A DNA stretch of 64,000 nucleotides, taken from contig OX638370.1 in assembly GCA_951812925.1 (NCBI GenBank), forward strand, positions 92,704,897 through 92,768,896, in the 5' to 3' direction. Origin of the DNA: Calliopum simillimum (lineage: Eukaryota; Arthropoda; Insecta; Diptera; Lauxaniidae). The notes under the pieces were generated by a model that worked only from the letters and a program-made list of their open reading frames with translations, was not told where the DNA came from and did not search any database. A program made the position numbers and the translations under genes. Below are positions 22,401 through 31,688 of the stretch, one piece after another; positions within the stretch are counted from its first letter, which is position 1; the number at the start of each line of letters is the position of its first letter.

Positions 22401-25400
22401 ATATCCTCTGGGCTGCTTACGCACGTGATGTAGAAGCAAAAAAATTTGTATAAAAAGAAAACATCTGTCCAAAAGTAGAAATTGTTACTAAAATTATAAA
22501 AGTCAAAATGATTCTATATTCTTATGATATTTACCTTACTCGAGTGGGGTGACAATTATGACACTCATTTTTGTGCGTGAAAAAAATTAAGTTATTTTGA
22601 CTAGAATTATAAATTCAAAATGGTCATACATTTTTTTTCTGAAAGTATAAATTACTTTATATAAAGTCAAATGTAGGAAATTTGTAGTAAATATTCCTTT
22701 ATTATTTAACTAGGGGTAAGTGGGGTAAAGTGGGAAGTGGGGTCAAGTAGGAAATGCCCCTTTTCGGGCAAACTAGCAAAGTATAGCTGTCATGCGCTTC
22801 TGACATGTACTTGCAATGACCGTAAGCAAATCTTTATGGTATAGCGATGCGTGCATACGTATTTTTGTGATCTCTGGAATCATGCAAAGTTTTTAAGTGA
22901 TTTTGAAATTTCATTTTGAAATTTTTAAGCATCGATATTTTTACTGTTTCTGGAGATAAACCGATTGTAAGTACACAAAAATATTCTTTGTAGTCTTAAT
23001 TTTGATAACGCAAAAGAATTCCGTGTAATTCATAGAGTGAAAGAATGAAGCTCACATTTTTTGCAAAATGTGGTATCGGGTTAAAGTGGGAAACGTGATT
23101 TTTGCACCATTTGCATGTAACTCATGCCCGAAATCATGACCAGACACAATACCATCAAATGCAACCTAAAGGATTGTCAACGCCCATTTCACTTGAAATA
23201 CGTTAATCTCACTACAAGCTTCTTTTATTACTAACACTGTGACTCGGACTTTGATGTTTCATCAGAGAACGACGAATAAGCTACTATTTTTACAAATTTT
23301 TTTAAACACATTTTTTCATATATTTTTTTCCAGCAAAATCATTATTTCTTTTCATATTTACTCCTATGGGTGTGTTCCTTGAACCTTTTTTGACTTACAA
23401 TAAAGATATTAGAACTTTTTTCCAACATTTGTATTAGTTTTTATGAGTTTTGAAAGTTTCCCACTTTACCCCACGATTTTTAATTTTTGCCATTTTGGGC
23501 ATCCTCGATCAAAGCGTCGTACTCAACAGAAAATCCATATTTTCGGTACGTTTCTTCGGCAAAAATATAGCTTATTTAATTTTCTTTATTATAGGAAGTT
23601 GAAACATGAAAAAAAAAGAAGTTTTGTTCTTGTGAAGCTTCGAAAAAAAATGTCTCACTTTACCCCATTTTCCCCTACATTTTATTTGTAAATATAACGT
23701 TAGGGACCTAACAAATAGTTCTTACGTAAGGTAAATAATATTTGAAATTTAGTGCTGATTACTTTAATTTTTCGACTAGCCGAGTGGAGTAAAAATTACG
23801 ATGCGTATTTTTCTCCGTGTACTATGTTCAATTTTGAATGATTTTCAAGTCACGATATCTCATAATGGGTAAGTCTGACGAAAAAACAGTTCGAAGAGAC
23901 TTTTATAGGGAATTGAACGTTCTACAAAATGCATGAGTAATTTTTTTTCTAGGACAAACCGTTTTGGAGCTATTTTGAAAAAACGGTTTTTTTCTAAATT
24001 TCAGGTTTGTTAAAAAAATATCTCCTAAACTATAGGCCATACGAAAAAAAAAACAATATGTAGCTTATAGTGAAAGTAATTTCCTATTAATAGAAATCTT
24101 TACTTTAAACTTGTGACTTACCGTTCATGAGTTATTGTAGTTTTAAGCACAACACATCACTGTGCCTACTCATAAGCGGCACGTACAATTTACTAATTCT
24201 TTTTCGAATTTTGAATTAGAATATCTCCTGAGTTATAAGTCATAAGAAAACAATTCAAATGTCATTTTTGTAAGCTACAATATTTTTCTCTAAATATAAC
24301 CGTTAAAGAGATATTTGTAAAAAACTGATTTTGGACGGCATTTTTCCAATATGGCGGCGCGAGCGAACACAATTCGAGGTGGAAAAATTGAAATTCTGAA
24401 AGAGCACGTCGAAATCTATAAAATAACTCATTTGCAAAAATTCCGCAAAACTTTCCAGGTAACATAATTTTATTCTCCCAAATGATTGTACTAAAATTCC
24501 AAAATTTTTTCAAATAATTTTCAACTTTGAGAATTTTAAAAAATTAATAAATGTATGTAGTTTGTACAGCTTTTTCAGTTTTTTAATAAATTATATCTCT
24601 TGAACAGCTTGATATAAAAAATTTTTAAAAATCCTGTACAACGAAACAAAAGAAAATAATACATTTACAATTTATAAGCAATTTGTTCATCTCAAGGTAA
24701 CTTTCAACCTTTTGCAATGGAGCCTATGATGCGTGATACTGATATTGTTTTAATTACTACGAAAGATTTTGTGTTCTGATAGGCAAATTGTTAAAAATTT
24801 CAGTTATTAAACGATTTTTCTTTGTTTCAAAGCTTAAACTATAAAAGGGGTTGCACAATAAGGTGGGTCAAAAACCCTACAATATGTTCTTTGGCTTATT
24901 TTAGACTTTTTACAAAATATTTTTTGGCGACCCACCTTATTGCTCATGTGGTTGTTTCTCTTTTATTTTATTTTTTTTTCTTTTGTCGATTCAATTTGCT
25001 ATAATCGAAAAAGTATTACTCACTCCAAAATCACAAATTACTCATGTAAAGTAAAGGAGCGCAGATGAAGTTTATTTATATGAAAGTTTTAATTGTGGCA
25101 AATATAAAGCTAATATCTCAAGGATTTTATTGCAAAAACAAAAAATGATAACAGATGTTACCTTGTTCAAGCCAAAACACATATCTGCTAACACATATCT
25201 GCTAACACATATCTGCTAACACATATCTATTTTAGTAAATCATGTATACGTATTGAAATCACAAATTTAAATTAATAACTCATGAACTGATTTCAAAATT
25301 ATGGATATCATATCAATTACAAATCGTCGTGTCAATTGTAAACTATGCTTTATCATATTTCACGGAAAAAACTAAACCGTTAAAATTCATTGAAAATCCC

Positions 25401-28400
25401 AGAATTTTTTACTGATTTTTTCAGTTGAAGAAAAATTTTGGAAAATGTCAGAAATGTCCCCGAGACCACTCAGAGGTTTTTGACACATTTTGCTAAACAA
25501 ATTTACTGCACTAATCGATAGTGAAAAGCCGAAAAAAATTTGCGGCATTACAGGGGTCCCCCTGACCTCTCAAATGAGTTTTTATCTTCTGTTTAAAAAA
25601 AATTCGATTTCTACAAACGATAGGGAAAGGCCGATGAAAAATTTTGGAAACTGTCAGCGCTGTTCCCGACACCTCTTAGGATTACGTACTACTTTGTTTC
25701 AAATAAATTTAAGCATAATTTCAAGTCAAAATAGTGAGAACTCCCTATTGAAGTAAATTTTAGCATACTCCCAACGGGAAGAAATGAAGCTGCTTCTAAA
25801 AAGAGCGCAATAGAAGCACATCTCTGGTGGCATACAAAATTTTTCAAATTCTATTTTTTTTTGTTGCTTATAAAAGTTAATAAATCTATCAAATGTTACA
25901 AAAAAAAGTAATTTTTGTGAAATGGAACTTAAAATTTTGAAAAACTTCCACAAAAGCGTATTTCAAATGCTTCCAAATGTGTGCTTACACGGAAGCGTAT
26001 TTGAAGCGTATTTCATGTGCTTCTAAAGATGTGCATCTCCACTAGGACATGCTGTGTTAAAAAAGATAAGCAGTGTGAACAGCACTGGAAGCAGCTTCTT
26101 GCTCCCCTAGAAGCGCAACTGAAGTCGTTTTAATGCGCTTCCGTTTTCCGTTGGGCTGTTTTAGTCAATTCAGCATTTTTGAATAAACAAAATTGGATTG
26201 TTGTTTACCTTACTGTAAAGTTCAAAAAACAAAAAAAAAAAAAAAAAAAACCATACAAGAATCGTAAAGTTAAAACAAAAAAAAAAAAAACAACGAGCTG
26301 ACTTCACTAGGATTCGAACCGTGTTCCATCCGTGTGCTAGATAGAAACATATCCTCTGCACTACTGGCCCATCACGGTGTTTAACAAGCTATTTTAATGC
26401 ACTGAGAAAATAGTATGTATTTGATTGAATATTCTAAAAAATATTTGTTAATAATTAACAAATTTCGGTAAATATTAATATGCCTTTAATTGGATCTTGA
26501 AATATTGTTGATTGGGCCAAAAACGATATCTGTTTGAAGAAATGTGAATATGCGGGTCAAATATTTGCTATAACTTAAAAAAAAAAACATTGTCTGGAAT
26601 TCGAAAATATACCCTCAGGTTATCAGTCAAACGTCTTATACATTCAGCTAACTCTGTCTATATTTGTAATTTTAAATTAATTTTAAACAAAAAGGCAAAC
26701 AAAAAATTATAGTAAACATAAATATTTTTACTATAATTTTAAATTAAAATGATTATATATTTTTTTATGATATTTACCTTACTGTAAAGTTCAAATCCAA
26801 AAATTACTATATAAAGTCAAAATTGTTATATAAGGTGAGTTAATTTTAGATTAAAATTTATAGCCTTATCATGTATGACGAACGAATGGAATGACTGATT
26901 TTCAACTGCTTACAGCCTTCAAGTTCAGAGATGATTTGAAATTTTTGCTTACAAACTTTATCTTTTGAACTATAATGAACGCTTAGGTCATTGTAAGTTC
27001 TTAATAAAAAGTTTTAGTCGGTTGATATTAACTAGTGAAAATCAGTCACTTTATTCGTTCGTCATACTTATATGATAAGGCTATTAATGTTAATTACTTT
27101 AATTTTTTGACTACTCGAGTGGAGTAAAAATTATGACACTCATTTTTCTGCGTGAGCGTGTTAGTGAAAAAAAAAATAATTTTTATGAGAATTATAAATT
27201 AAAAATGGTTACAAATTTTTTGGCTGCAAGTATAATTTGCTCTACATATAGTATGTAGGCAATTAGGAGTAAATATTACTTTACCTATTATTGCACTATA
27301 TTTTTTCTTTGTAAATATTACTGTACGGAACCATCAAATATTCCATACGTAAGGTAATTTATGTTTGAAATGCAGTGTTAATTATTTTAATTTTTTTACT
27401 ACCTGATTGGAGTAAAAATTATGGCGCGTATTTTTAAAAAAAAGCTCGGACAAAAAAGGTTCTAAGTCCGCGCACAGTTCACTTTCGATGCACTGTACGA
27501 AGGTTCAAAAACTAGGAAAATGTATTTAATCATAGTCATTGTATAAATCGCTTATAGGATAAAATGCTTTACTGAGTGATCTAGAAATCGATGTCTTTCA
27601 AAAAAATAACCTTATGCAATTACTTTTTCATCAAAGGACATGTATTTTTTTCGTTAACGAAATATTTTTAGTCCAGTAAAATAAGACACTAAAGAGACTT
27701 CTGATCGCTTTATTGTGGTGTGTAAAACAAGTGTAAAAAACCACATCGAGATCGCTGCCGCATAAAAAATTGTTCAGGCTCAAAGATAGCGAAAAACAGT
27801 TTTTTGCAAATATATATCGCTAACTTTTACAGATAAATTTTATGGTTCAGGAAATTTTCCATACTATTTAGTATCGCCGGTGGCCAAATTTTGGCCATTT
27901 ACTTTGAGATAAATACACTTTTTCCGAGTGCCGTTTGGTAAAAAAGAAAGCAAGAACATTGAGTATTCATTAATCGTAGCAACATTTTTTATATGCAGCA
28001 GGCTCAGTAAAATATCGGTAGAGTCCAAAAGTATCGAAAAATATCCAAAATGTCGCTAAAAGTATCGAAAAATATCCAAAATATCGAAAAGAGCTCAAAA
28101 ACATCGGTATGTAAATATATCGGTAAAAGTCCAAAAGTATCGAAAAACATCCAAAATATCTATAAAAGTGCAAAAGTATCGAAAAACATCCAAAATATCG
28201 ATAAAAGTCCAAAAGTATCGAGAAACATCCAAAATATCGATAAAAATCCAAAAGTATCGAGAAACATCCAAAATATCGGTAAAAGTCCTAAAGTATCGAG
28301 AAACATCCAAAATATCGATAAAAGTTCAGAAGTATCGAGAAACATCCAAAATATCGGTAAAAGTCCAAAAGTATCGAAAAATATCCAAAATATCGGTAAA

Positions 28401-29970
28401 AGTCCAAAAAAATCGAGAAACATCCAAAGTATCGATAAAAGTCTAAAAGTATCGTAAAATATCCAAAACATCGGTAAAAGTCCAAAAGTATCGAAAAACA
28501 TCCAAAATATCGATAAAAGTTCAAAAGTATTGAGAAACATCCAAAATATCGGTAAAAGTCCAAAAGTATCGATAAACATTCAAAATATCGATAACAGTCA
28601 AAAAATATCGAAAAATATCCAAAATATCGGTTAAATTCCAAAAGTGTCCAAAATATCGATCAAAGTCCAAAATATCGAAAAACATCCAAAATATCGGTGC
28701 AGAACGTCGACAGAGTGCAACGAAACAGGTTTCGTGCAAGCAAGAGAAAAACAACAACAACAAAATTTCTCTCACTCCACTGTAGCATTCACTTTCTTAA
28801 CAACACAGCATAATACTGTGGATGCTGTTGTTGTTGTAATTATATGGGAAACTTTGATCCTGTTTGTAAATGCCTTAATGGCAACTTATGAGGATAATTT
28901 TTGTATTCGTGCATTCTACACCACAGTACCTTTCATATAGAAGAAAAATATCGAAAATCGGTTAAATGGTTAGCTCGCAAAAGGGGCGCAAAAAAACTGT
29001 TCACGTATTAATATATAGATAAAGTTGTAAAAACTGTGGTGCCGTGACATAGTTCCCACGAAATGGGAATTATGTCCGCCAATAATTCGGACATAATCCC
29101 CAGGAAAAAACGGACATAGTCCCCATAACGATATATTGTTATTGACAACAGCCGCAGCTCAGGATTTACAACTCCCAAAAATTCCAATACCGTTTTCGCG
29201 GCGGCCTTCAGCCGCTGATCAGTCTATAATATATCCAACACCTAGTTTGCTAGCCGCAGTTATTTTACATAAGGGTATGACCGAAAAATTTTCGGACATA
29301 ATCCCCATTTACAAAGTGGGGATTATGTCCCCACTTCGTAAATGGGGATTATGTCCGTTGGGACTATGTCCGGTAACCAAAAACTGTTTTCGTACGACTT
29401 AAAGTTTAGGATATATAGTCCAGTGAAATTCGGTTTTCAGATCTAACTTTCGATAACGGTTTTTTGCAACTTTTGAGGCTAAATAAATTTTGATGCTGCA
29501 GTGTCTCGTTCTCGAATTGTTGTATTTGCTTCAAAAATACAAAATAAACCGAATAAAAAAAGAAGGATAAAATTTTTAGGTCTTTCTCTTCCAAACTATA
29601 AGTTATACAGGAACACTTCTCACAACTTTTCTTTCAGAAATTTCCTAAGCTACTAAATTGTAGACGGTTAGTAAGATATTTGCAAAAAACTGCTCGATAT
29701 TGGCTTAAAAGTAAATTATATTTTTTTGGAACTATAAAATATATTTTCGAATAATTTCTTTCGAAAAAATGTTGATTACATGACCATGTAACGTTTACAA
29801 TCCAAACATGTTTTCAAATTCATTCAAGAAATTTCTTAATTGGACTATTTTCTGTCCTGGAGTTAAGTTCAGTTTAAATTCAACGACAAAGTTACACTTT
29901 ATGTGCACTTACCTTGCATGATGCAAACCATAAAAATAATAATTCCATTGATTGTTCGCTTCAAATCCAT
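16496..29970 (-). CDS. Gene B: secreted prohormone-like protein, 3 exons, 387 aa
   Basis: On the minus strand the exons are 29970-29913, 19532-18723 and 16791-16496. Donors are gtaagt and gtgagt, acceptors end in ttaag and ttcag, and the phases (1 and 1) fit, giving 388 codons including TAG. Exon 1 encodes MDLKRTINGIIIFMVCIMQ, a signal peptide with a positive start and hydrophobic core, probably cleaved near VASQ (residues 20-23). The remainder is hydrophilic, Gln/Asn/Asp-rich and has no membrane helix. Dibasic pairs lie at residues 32-33, 93-94, 197-198, 220-221, 264-265 and 272-273. The last two bracket the hexapeptide SAFPAY after an acidic run. Exon 3 ends in a Tyr-rich tail, PNYYYIGLG. 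This suggests a peptide-hormone precursor or other secreted protein, but I do not recognise an orthologue. Intron 1 is 10.4 kb and full of transposons. Intron 2 (1.9 kb) contains a tRNA gene on the other strand. Confidence 0.82.
17105..18128 (+). repeat. Dispersed repeat family R1, copy 3
   Basis: It has the same order of blocks as the copy at 599-1413: GTTTGTAACGCAGAGAAGG, a CCGTGTCCGCCTGTCTG variant, units carrying GGGCGTGG at about 17510, 17610, 17755 and 18030, and the end GTAGGGTATTTAATTTTTGG followed by CCCTTACTAGT. It lies in intron 2 of gene B. The GGCT microsatellite is almost absent here. Confidence 0.85.
18610..18682 (+). tRNA. tRNA-Lys (anticodon CUU)
   Basis: This is a complete 73-nt cloverleaf. 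The acceptor arm GCCCGGC (18610-18616) pairs with GTTGGGC (18675-18681), with a G discriminator base. The D arm TAGCTCAGTCGGTAGAGCA holds box A and the T arm GTGGGTTCGAGCCCCAC holds box B. The anticodon stem TGAGA/TCTCA presents loop CTCTTAA, so the anticodon is CTT. There is no intron and a T-run Pol III terminator starts at 18686. All arms pair, so it looks functional. It lies inside intron 2 of gene B, on the opposite strand. Confidence 0.97.
18684..18699 (+). terminator. Pol III T-run terminator of the tRNA-Lys gene
   Basis: A TTC followed by a run of ten or more T begins within a few bases of the tRNA 3' end, as expected for RNA polymerase III termination. Confidence 0.8.
20028..20290. 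mobile_element. Small foldback in intron 1 of gene B (~260 bp)
   Basis: Arms pair: CATATCGATGCTTCCAACGT with the block ending GTTAGATGTATCGATA, and AAGTTATCAAATTTTTACGG with CACAAAAATTTGATAACATG. ACAGTGTTTTTC and GAAAAACACTGT face each other across the centre. Family not assigned. Confidence 0.65.
20392..21114. mobile_element. DNA-transposon remnant with CAAGGATGTAGCCAGGA ends (~720 bp)
   Basis: The ends CAAGGATGTAGCCAGGA and TCCTCCGGCTACGTCCTTG are inverted. The style resembles hAT-type ends, but no clean 8-bp duplication is visible and no transposase frame remains. Confidence 0.6.
21145..21335 (+). mobile_element. Partial copy of the ATATGGGGCATTACA foldback
   Basis: It contains ATATGGGGCATCACATACG, TTTGCTTTTGCATCTCCG and CCAATAGTCGGC, matching the left arm of the foldback at 39096-41962. 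The partner arm is absent. Confidence 0.65.
21351..21896. mobile_element. Pogo-like MITE with GAGTAGAACGGGGTAATGTC ends (546 bp)
   Basis: The ends GAGTAGAACGGGGTAATGTC and GACATTGCCCCGTTCTACTC are inverted and flanked by TA (21349-21350, 21897-21898). GGGGTAATGTCGTGCA occurs again at about 21717. No transposase frame is present. The TA target and end style suggest a pogo/Tc1-type origin. Confidence 0.8.
22349..22436 (-). repeat. tRNA-like Pol III module inside the CACGGAG element
   Basis: On the minus strand a box A-like GTAAGCAGCCCAGAGG is followed about 46 nt later by box B-like GGGTTCGTACC. It is related along its length to the module at 26293-26380 (shared CAGAGGATAT, ACGGA.GG and GGTTCG) and occupies the same place in that element. 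Confidence 0.55.
22713..23675 (+). mobile_element. Pogo-like relic with GGGGTAAGTGGGGTAAAGTG ends (963 bp)
   Basis: The ends GGGGTAAGTGGGGTAAAG and CTTTACCCCATTTTCCCC are flanked by TA (22711-22712, 23676-23677). Only the very C-terminus of a transposase remains, at 23097-23279. It is inserted in the CACGGAG element. A longer fragment of the same family is at 53058-53735. Confidence 0.8.
23097..23279 (+). pseudogene. C-terminal PHD-like finger relic of a pogo-like transposase
   Basis: The frame reads DFCTICM then a stop, and continues to HNTIKCNLKDCQRPFHLKY and ends DVSSENDE plus stop. The less damaged copy at 53344-53702 shows the pattern C-x2-C-x15-C-x4-C-x4-H-x2-C. Here one zinc ligand is Tyr and there are in-frame stops. 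Confidence 0.55.
23676..24240. other. Right part of nested insertions and foldback arm, no gene
   Basis: It is the 3' part of the CACGGAG element to 23819, then the right arm of the GTAC foldback. Repeated phrases such as CGTTCATGAGTTAT belong to the foldback. Confidence 0.6.
24857..24943. mobile_element. Tiny hairpin element with AATAAGGTGGGTC ends
   Basis: AATAAGGTGGGTC at 24857 and GACCCACCTTATT ending at 24943 are exact inverted repeats of 13 bp around an AT-rich loop. It may be a MITE or a transcribed hairpin. Only one copy is seen. Confidence 0.45.
25177..25228 (+). repeat. Short tandem repeat of ACACATATCTGCTA (14 bp x ~3.7)
   Basis: Three perfect 14-bp units and a partial fourth lie in intron 1 of gene B. 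The units are identical, so the array is probably recent and polymorphic. Confidence 0.85.
25770..26155. mobile_element. MITE, CCCAACGG family, copy 2 (386 bp)
   Basis: The ends CCCAACGGGAAGAAATGAAG and CTTCCGTTTTCCGTTGGG are flanked by CT on both sides (25768-25769, 26156-26157). The related CACGGAG copy at about 22222-22240 reads TTACTGTTTTAGTC without the insertion, so the empty site is visible. Confidence 0.85.
26293..26380 (-). repeat. tRNA-like Pol III module inside CACGGAG copy 2
   Basis: On the minus strand GCCAGTAGTGCAGAGG (box A-like) is followed by an exact box B, GGTTCGAATCC, then AGTGAAGTCAGCTCG and T-runs. The arms do not fold into a full tRNA, so it is a tRNA-derived relic. 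Confidence 0.6.
26863..27081. mobile_element. MITE, GCCTTATCATGTATGACG family, copy 3 (219 bp)
   Basis: Same ends with TA flanks (26861-26862, 27082-27083). The interior is nearly the same as copy 1. It is inserted in a CACGGAG-type element in intron 1 of gene B. Confidence 0.85.
27442..27895. other. Intron 1 of gene B, unassigned stretch
   Basis: No frame, RNA gene or inverted repeat stands out. CGCGCACAGTTCACTTTCG near 27473 is similar in style to element ends, but no partner was found. Confidence 0.4.
27897..29022 (+). mobile_element. 39-bp minisatellite-bearing element, copy A (~1.1 kb)
   Basis: The left unique block (CACTTTTTCCGAGTGCCG, TTGAGTATTCATTAATCG), a central array (28020-28700) and the right block (GGTGCAGAACGTCGACAG, ACAACAACAACAAAATTTC, CTACACCACAGTACCTTTC) recur in the same order at 53936-54808. 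It ends in ATATATAGAT. No inverted ends are seen, so a Helitron-like or DINE-like element is possible. Confidence 0.75.
28020..28700 (+). repeat. 39-bp minisatellite array, ~17 units
   Basis: The unit is AAAAGTCCAAAAGTATCGAG followed by AAACATCCAAAATATCGAT. Because 39 is divisible by 3 and the unit lacks stops in several frames, long periodic frames appear on both strands (for example NIQNIDKSPKVSR). These are by-products of the array, not proteins. Confidence 0.9.
29038..29378. mobile_element. MITE with 9-bp TSD built of GGACATAATCCCC motifs, copy 1 (341 bp)
   Basis: It starts GGTGCCGTGACATAGTTCCC and ends GGACTATGTCCGGTAACC. It is flanked by a perfect 9-bp duplication AAAAACTGT (29029-29037, 29379-29387). 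The motif CGGACATAATCCCC or its complement occurs about seven times in both orientations. The interior has a GC-rich GCGGCGGCCTTCAGCCGC. A 9-bp target fits Mutator-like or foldback-type elements. No coding frame. Confidence 0.88.
29388..29906. other. Intron 1 of gene B next to exon 1, repeat-like, no gene
   Basis: It contains foldback-style phrases (TCGTACGACTTAAAG, TAGTAAGATATTTGCAAAAA) related to the GTAC foldback family but no complete element. The donor of exon 1 is at 29912-29911. Confidence 0.5.
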
Positions 29971-30177
29971 TTTATACCACAATATTCTGCTACAAATAAA
30001 TCGTATAGTTTTTTATTATTTCTGTTAAGTTTTCAACAAAAAATTCCACATTTTGAAAAATGCAAGACCCGCGCTTCACTAAACTCTTTACACTACACCA
30101 AAAATGTTTTTTTTTTTGTTTGTCAGGGTATTTGTTATTTCTTTCGTTTTCGTCCTTTTAATCAAGTGGCTGCCAAA

Positions 30178-30216
30178 AAACTAAAGTTCGTTATCAAGCT
30201 GTGAACGCTTTTATAG
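30178..30216 (-). promoter_or_regulatory. TATA-box core promoter of gene B
   Basis: On the minus strand TATAAAAG lies at 30215-30208. An initiator-like TTTAGTTT lies about 33 nt downstream, with +1 near 30182. This leaves a 5' UTR of about 210 nt before the ATG at 29970. The spacing is right for a fly TATA/Inr promoter and fits the reconstructed first exon. Position is seen; use is inferred. Confidence 0.55.
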
Positions 30217-31497
30217 CTCACGCGGCATTCAAAATATTTTCATTACAAAAAAAATACGCGAATTTGACCAAGTTTCTCGTACCTGCGATGGACTAACGAA
30301 CGAATAAACCTAAATGTTTCAGTTGTCAGCGCACCTGTAGGATTTTATGCCACTCGTCTTTGCTGTCGTAAAGCTACGAAGTGATGTTAAAAATTAAATA
30401 AAAAAGGATTCGTCACACAACCTGTGGGCCATGCATCATATAAAAGGACACTACTACCAGTAGGAGACAATGCTGTGCGTCAACCATCCCATCATGCCAC
30501 ATGCTGAGTTATGTGAACGGGCTAAATGGTCATGCGCATAATACTGGCGCGCGAATACACTGAATTCTTAGAAAAAAATGCCTTCTTTATTCAAAAGATA
30601 ACAATTGATAGTGAGTGTAAGCTCGACTTTTCAACACTTTACACTGGATTGCCATCACCGCTGTGAGTGTGATAATATGTTTGTGTCCCAATAGGAAATT
30701 CTTTAAAATGTGAATTATGCTGAAAATATTTATGCAATGCTTTCTGAAGTTTGAAATTGATGCAATATATGGAATGTAGAATGAATTTTAAAAAATATTC
30801 ATTTTTGATTTTAAAATTATCGTAAAGCTTTTTTCAATAGTTCTTAAATTTAGTAACATTGTAAATAAGCGTAAAAATTTATTTCTTTCGCAAAATTTTT
30901 CCAGATCGTGAATTGCATGAATTTTCTAAACACTCAAATTGGGGTTCGGCCGTTAAATGAGCATTTTTGGCTGTTGAATGCCCTCGGTCGGCAAAACTTT
31001 CTTTTTTACTCAAAAGCGAGGCATCGTACGAAGAAGTGTATAAGGCATAAAATACTAAAAATCATTTAAGCGAAATGTGTGAATTTTTTCAAAATTTTTT
31101 TTTGACATTTTAAATTTTGTTATTTTAAAATTTTTTTAATTTCTTAAAAATTTTGCTGTTGCACTGTGTATTCAATTCAAAATGAGCGTGGTCAAAAATA
31201 ATATATGCTCATCTACCATATATCCTAAAATTAAGTTTGATGTGTTGAGACTTAGGCATTGAAACTGAGGCTGAACCGATGTCGTTTACATGTTTGTATA
31301 GAGATTTGTCTATCAGTGCTTAAGTTTTTTCCCGTAAAACTCATTGAAAAGCAACCTCAGTAAAATAAATGGTTCACGGGGAATCAAACACACAACTCTC
31401 ACATTATATGGCAAATCTCTAACCATTTGAGTAAATAGGCCAGTGAAAAATATTGTATTGTTTGCACCACATACACATTTCGGTTTTATAAACTTCC
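30217..31497. other. Upstream region of gene B, probably intergenic and regulatory
   Basis: It is less repetitive than its surroundings. A second TATA-like box, CATATAAAAGG, lies on the + strand at about 30436-30446, with an ATG and a 23-codon frame about 30 bp further on. No conserved protein or RNA is recognised. Confidence 0.45.
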
Positions 31498-31688
31498 GTC
31501 TATTTATATGTATTTCGAGAACTGACAACACTAATGTCAATAGCTGAAATCTGGCAACACCATAATAAAGTTTGACATTTTTTAGCATAAACGTACTCAC
31601 AACGTTTTGATGTACAAGTGCTATTTGTTTTGTTTACAGTCAATTAAGAAAATCAATTTTTTCATTGATAATTTAAGCGATTGATAAA

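Larger units (their letters stand above)
22118..23819. mobile_element. CACGGAG element, copy 1 (1702 bp, contains a pogo-like relic)
   Basis: The ends CACGGAGAAAAA and TTTTTCTCCGTG are flanked by a 5-bp duplication TACTA. The interior has repeated GATATTTACCTTACT and CGAGTGGAGTAAAAATTA blocks and a tRNA-like module at 22349-22436. A 5-bp target and CAC ends recall Transib-like elements, but no transposase is present, so the superfamily is open. Confidence 0.75.
21947..24491. mobile_element. GTAC foldback copy C, split by a CACGGAG element
   Basis: The left arm begins at about 21947 (ACAGTCATTTGGTAGTTTTA) and the right arm ends in TCCCAAATGATTGTAC followed by TA. The arms carry GAAAGTTTTGCGGG, CAACTTTGCTACCTCGA and ATGGCGTCC. 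The centre at TACTA (22113-22117 and 23820-23824) is opened by a 1702-bp insertion. Confidence 0.85.
25690..27440. mobile_element. CACGGAG-type element, copy 2 (rearranged, with MITE insertions)
   Basis: It aligns in pieces with the copy at 22118-23819: TACTACTTTGTTTCAAATAA, GTTTTAGTCAATTCAG, TTACCTTACTGTAAAGTTC, the tRNA-like module and CGAGTGGAGTAAAAATTATG. It is interrupted by MITEs at 25770-26155 and 26863-27081. Clear outer ends were not fixed. Confidence 0.6.

Noticed and set aside
24262..24513. Repeated short frames with FCGIFANELFYRFR-like sequence (also 33.0, 34.2, 58.4 and 59.6 kb)
   Set aside because: They lie at the same place in each arm of the GTAC foldback, on both strands, and end at the element boundary. 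They are shared DNA, not a gene family.
28050..28641. Long overlapping frames on both strands with 13-residue periodicity (up to 139 codons)
   Set aside because: They are produced by a 39-bp minisatellite without stops. They occur in several frames at once and carry no start or splice context.
28020..28700. Possible CRISPR-like array (39-bp periodic repeat)
   Set aside because: There are no unique spacers between repeats, both halves of the unit are repeated, and this is eukaryotic DNA. It is a minisatellite.
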